From: CAYTYZ01 sp964448465 | GTDB taxonomy: Bacteria > Patescibacteriota > Microgenomatia > UBA12405 | Assembly (NCBI GenBank): GCA_964448465.1 | Contig: CAYUVY010000026.1 | Span: 1-6,115, forward strand | DNA length: 6,115 nucleotides | Direction: 5' to 3' | Shown here: in pieces, positions 4,782 through 6,115 of the stretch | How positions within the stretch are numbered: position 1 is the stretch's first letter | Layout: each line of letters begins with the position of its first letter | Made by a program: the position numbers and the translations under genes | Notes under the pieces: model-generated | Told to the model about the DNA's origin: nothing | The model's input: the letters and a program-made list of their open reading frames with translations, nothing else | Databases searched by the model: none

Positions 4782-6115
4782 ATGAACTGGTTATGGAAAC
4801 TAGGAAGAGAAAATTGGATTTTTTTGCTTATATTGTTACTAGCTTTGTTTCTAAGAATTTATCGACTTGATGAGTTAACCACTTTTGGTGGTGACCAGGG
4901 ACAAGATTTTTTGGTGGTTAAAGATATGGTTTTGTACCATAAGTGGACGCTACTAGGAATTCAAGCCTCGACCGGAACTTTTTATCAAGGACCAGTATAT
5001 TTGTATCTACTTTATCCATTTTTTGTACTATTTGGCTTAAAACCGATAGCAGGGGCTTATCTAGCTGTTTGTATGTCCATGGCTAGTATTTTACTGCTTT
5101 ACAAAATTTGTAATAAATATTTCTCCAATAAATTAGCCATTTTTTCTACTTTGTTATTTGCCGTTTCAACAGAGCTAATTGTCTACGGGAATACACCCTT
5201 GTACCAAAATTTTTTACCTTTTTTTATATTGCTAAGTATCTGGATATTTTTAGATAAAAGAGAAAAACTCACCTACAGTTTGTACCTTGGGTTAGTTTTA
5301 GGAGTGGGCATAGAACTGCATTTGTTAAATATCTCTTTGGCATTGGCCTACCTACTTTACTACGCATTGTTTGCAAAAAATAAAATTGTAAAAGTTATAG
5401 GAATAGGCTTGGGAATGATTGCTGGAATTAGCCCTACGATATTATTTGAATTAAGACATCAATTTTTAAATACAACCCAGCTATTACATTCCAACAAAGT
5501 TACACTGGACAGCTCAGTCTTTTCTAAATATTTTCTGCCTTGGCTAAAAGGTGCTGCTATTTTCTTGGCGGGCAATTCGATGGCTGTTGGACTAGGGGTA
5601 CTTGTGGTAATTGGCATTTTGTTTATAGTTTTAAAATCGTCATTTACAAATTATATAAAGCTAAAGAGGCTAACCATATTTACCACTGTAATTACAATGT
5701 TGCTAAGCTTTAGACTTCCTGTTTCGGCTCCTCAATACATGTTGCCAGTCTGGATTGTACTGATTATTATATTGCCATTTCTGATTGTTCAAATTTTTCC
5801 AAAAATATCGGCGTATCTATTGTTAGGTTTGCTGATAACTGTAAATCTTATTTACTCTGTAAATAGGTTGGGGAATAACCACGGATACAATATGTCGGTG
5901 GGATTGACCTTGAGAAAAATTGAGGCAGCGGGAAAAATAGTAAGCCAAGATTCTGTGTCACACCCAAATTTTAATGTGGGATCTTTGTTGGCAGGTGGAG
6001 GTGGACCACGCAATTATCCCTTACGTTACACTTTAGAAATTTATGGTGCCAAACCGGAATCGGTAGACAATTTTCCTAATAATAATTTTATGTATTTGTT
6101 GGCTAATTCAAAACA
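4782..6115 (+). CDS. GT-C (ArnT/PMT, GT39-like) membrane glycosyltransferase, 3' partial
   Basis: Polytopic membrane protein; 444 complete codons are visible before the window ends with the frame still open. It begins with a hydrophobic helix (about residues 12-25) followed by LRIYRLDELTTFGGDQGQDF (24-43), the first extracytoplasmic loop, where Asp38 sits at the position of the GT-C catalytic Asp and Asp42 lies close by. Next come GTFYQGPVYLYLLYP (65-79), matching the 'G.fY.GP.Y.Y' block, several more helices, ELHLLN (178-183), and SPTILFELRH (217-226), also family-typical. After roughly ten helices a soluble part starts (about residue 380) with FNVGSLLAGGGGPRNYPLRY, resembling the C-terminal region of related proteins. 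It should use a polyprenyl-phosphate sugar, possibly made by the GT2 enzyme here; the acceptor is unknown. The ATG at 4782 has a TATAAT 5 nt upstream and no Shine-Dalgarno. It is the same general class as the partial gene at the window start, but I see no close similarity between them. Confidence 0.9.
   Translation, partial: MNWLWKLGRENWIFLLILLLALFLRIYRLDELTTFGGDQGQDFLVVKDMVLYHKWTLLGIQASTGTFYQGPVYLYLLYPFFVLFGLKPIAGAYLAVCMSMASILLLYKICNKYFSNKLAIFSTLLFAVSTELIVYGNTPLYQNFLPFFILLSIWIFLDKREKLTYSLYLGLVLGVGIELHLLNISLALAYLLYYALFAKNKIVKVIGIGLGMIAGISPTILFELRHQFLNTTQLLHSNKVTLDSSVFSKYFLPWLKGAAIFLAGNSMAVGLGVLVVIGILFIVLKSSFTNYIKLKRLTIFTTVITMLLSFRLPVSAPQYMLPVWIVLIIILPFLIVQIFPKISAYLLLGLLITVNLIYSVNRLGNNHGYNMSVGLTLRKIEAAGKIVSQDSVSHPNFNVGSLLAGGGGPRNYPLRYTLEIYGAKPESVDNFPNNNFMYLLANSK

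Overview
The window is a low-GC bacterial stretch with six protein-coding genes, two of them cut off by the window edges. The standard code fits: TAA and TAG act as stops and no reassigned TGA is needed. Three things together suggest a Candidate Phyla Radiation (Patescibacteria, Microgenomates-like) genome: large ArnT/PMT-type membrane glycosyltransferases with the sequence signatures I associate with those genomes, a regulator joining an NTPase-like domain to a winged helix, and start codons placed directly behind -10 boxes with no Shine-Dalgarno. This assignment is an inference from style, not from a marker gene.

Layout: (1) 1-1476 (+) is the C-terminal part of a GT-C membrane glycosyltransferase. 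It converges with, and overlaps by 17 bp, (2) 1460-2185 (-), a GT2 enzyme of the polyprenyl-phosphate sugar synthase (DPM1-like) type. (3) 2207-3217 (-) is a class I fructose-1,6-bisphosphatase with all metal-site residues present and a visibly higher GC content than its neighbours. (4) 3223-3438 (-) is an unrecognised small protein of 71 residues, 5 bp upstream of fbp. (5) 3547-4749 (+) is divergent to these: a one-component regulator whose NTPase domain has lost its nucleotide-binding motifs and whose C-terminus is an OmpR/PhoB-type winged helix. (6) 4782-6115 (+) is a second GT-C glycosyltransferase, complete at its N-terminus and cut at the 3' edge.

How the genes may work together: GT2 enzymes of this type load a sugar onto a polyprenyl-phosphate carrier, and GT-C enzymes use such lipid-linked sugars outside the membrane. 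Genes 1, 2 and 6 therefore look like a surface-glycosylation set. FBPase makes fructose-6-phosphate, the entry point to mannose and amino-sugar nucleotides, so it could feed the same pathway; this is inference.

The most interesting region is the divergent control region at about 3439-3546. It holds three TGACA direct repeats exactly 10 bp apart, two of them full CTGACAT copies, running into an extended -10 box (TGGTATACT). The architecture resembles a PhoB-family winged-helix operator and sits next to a gene encoding such a DNA-binding domain, which suggests autoregulation. Leaderless-type promoters also precede the GT2 gene and the second GT-C gene.
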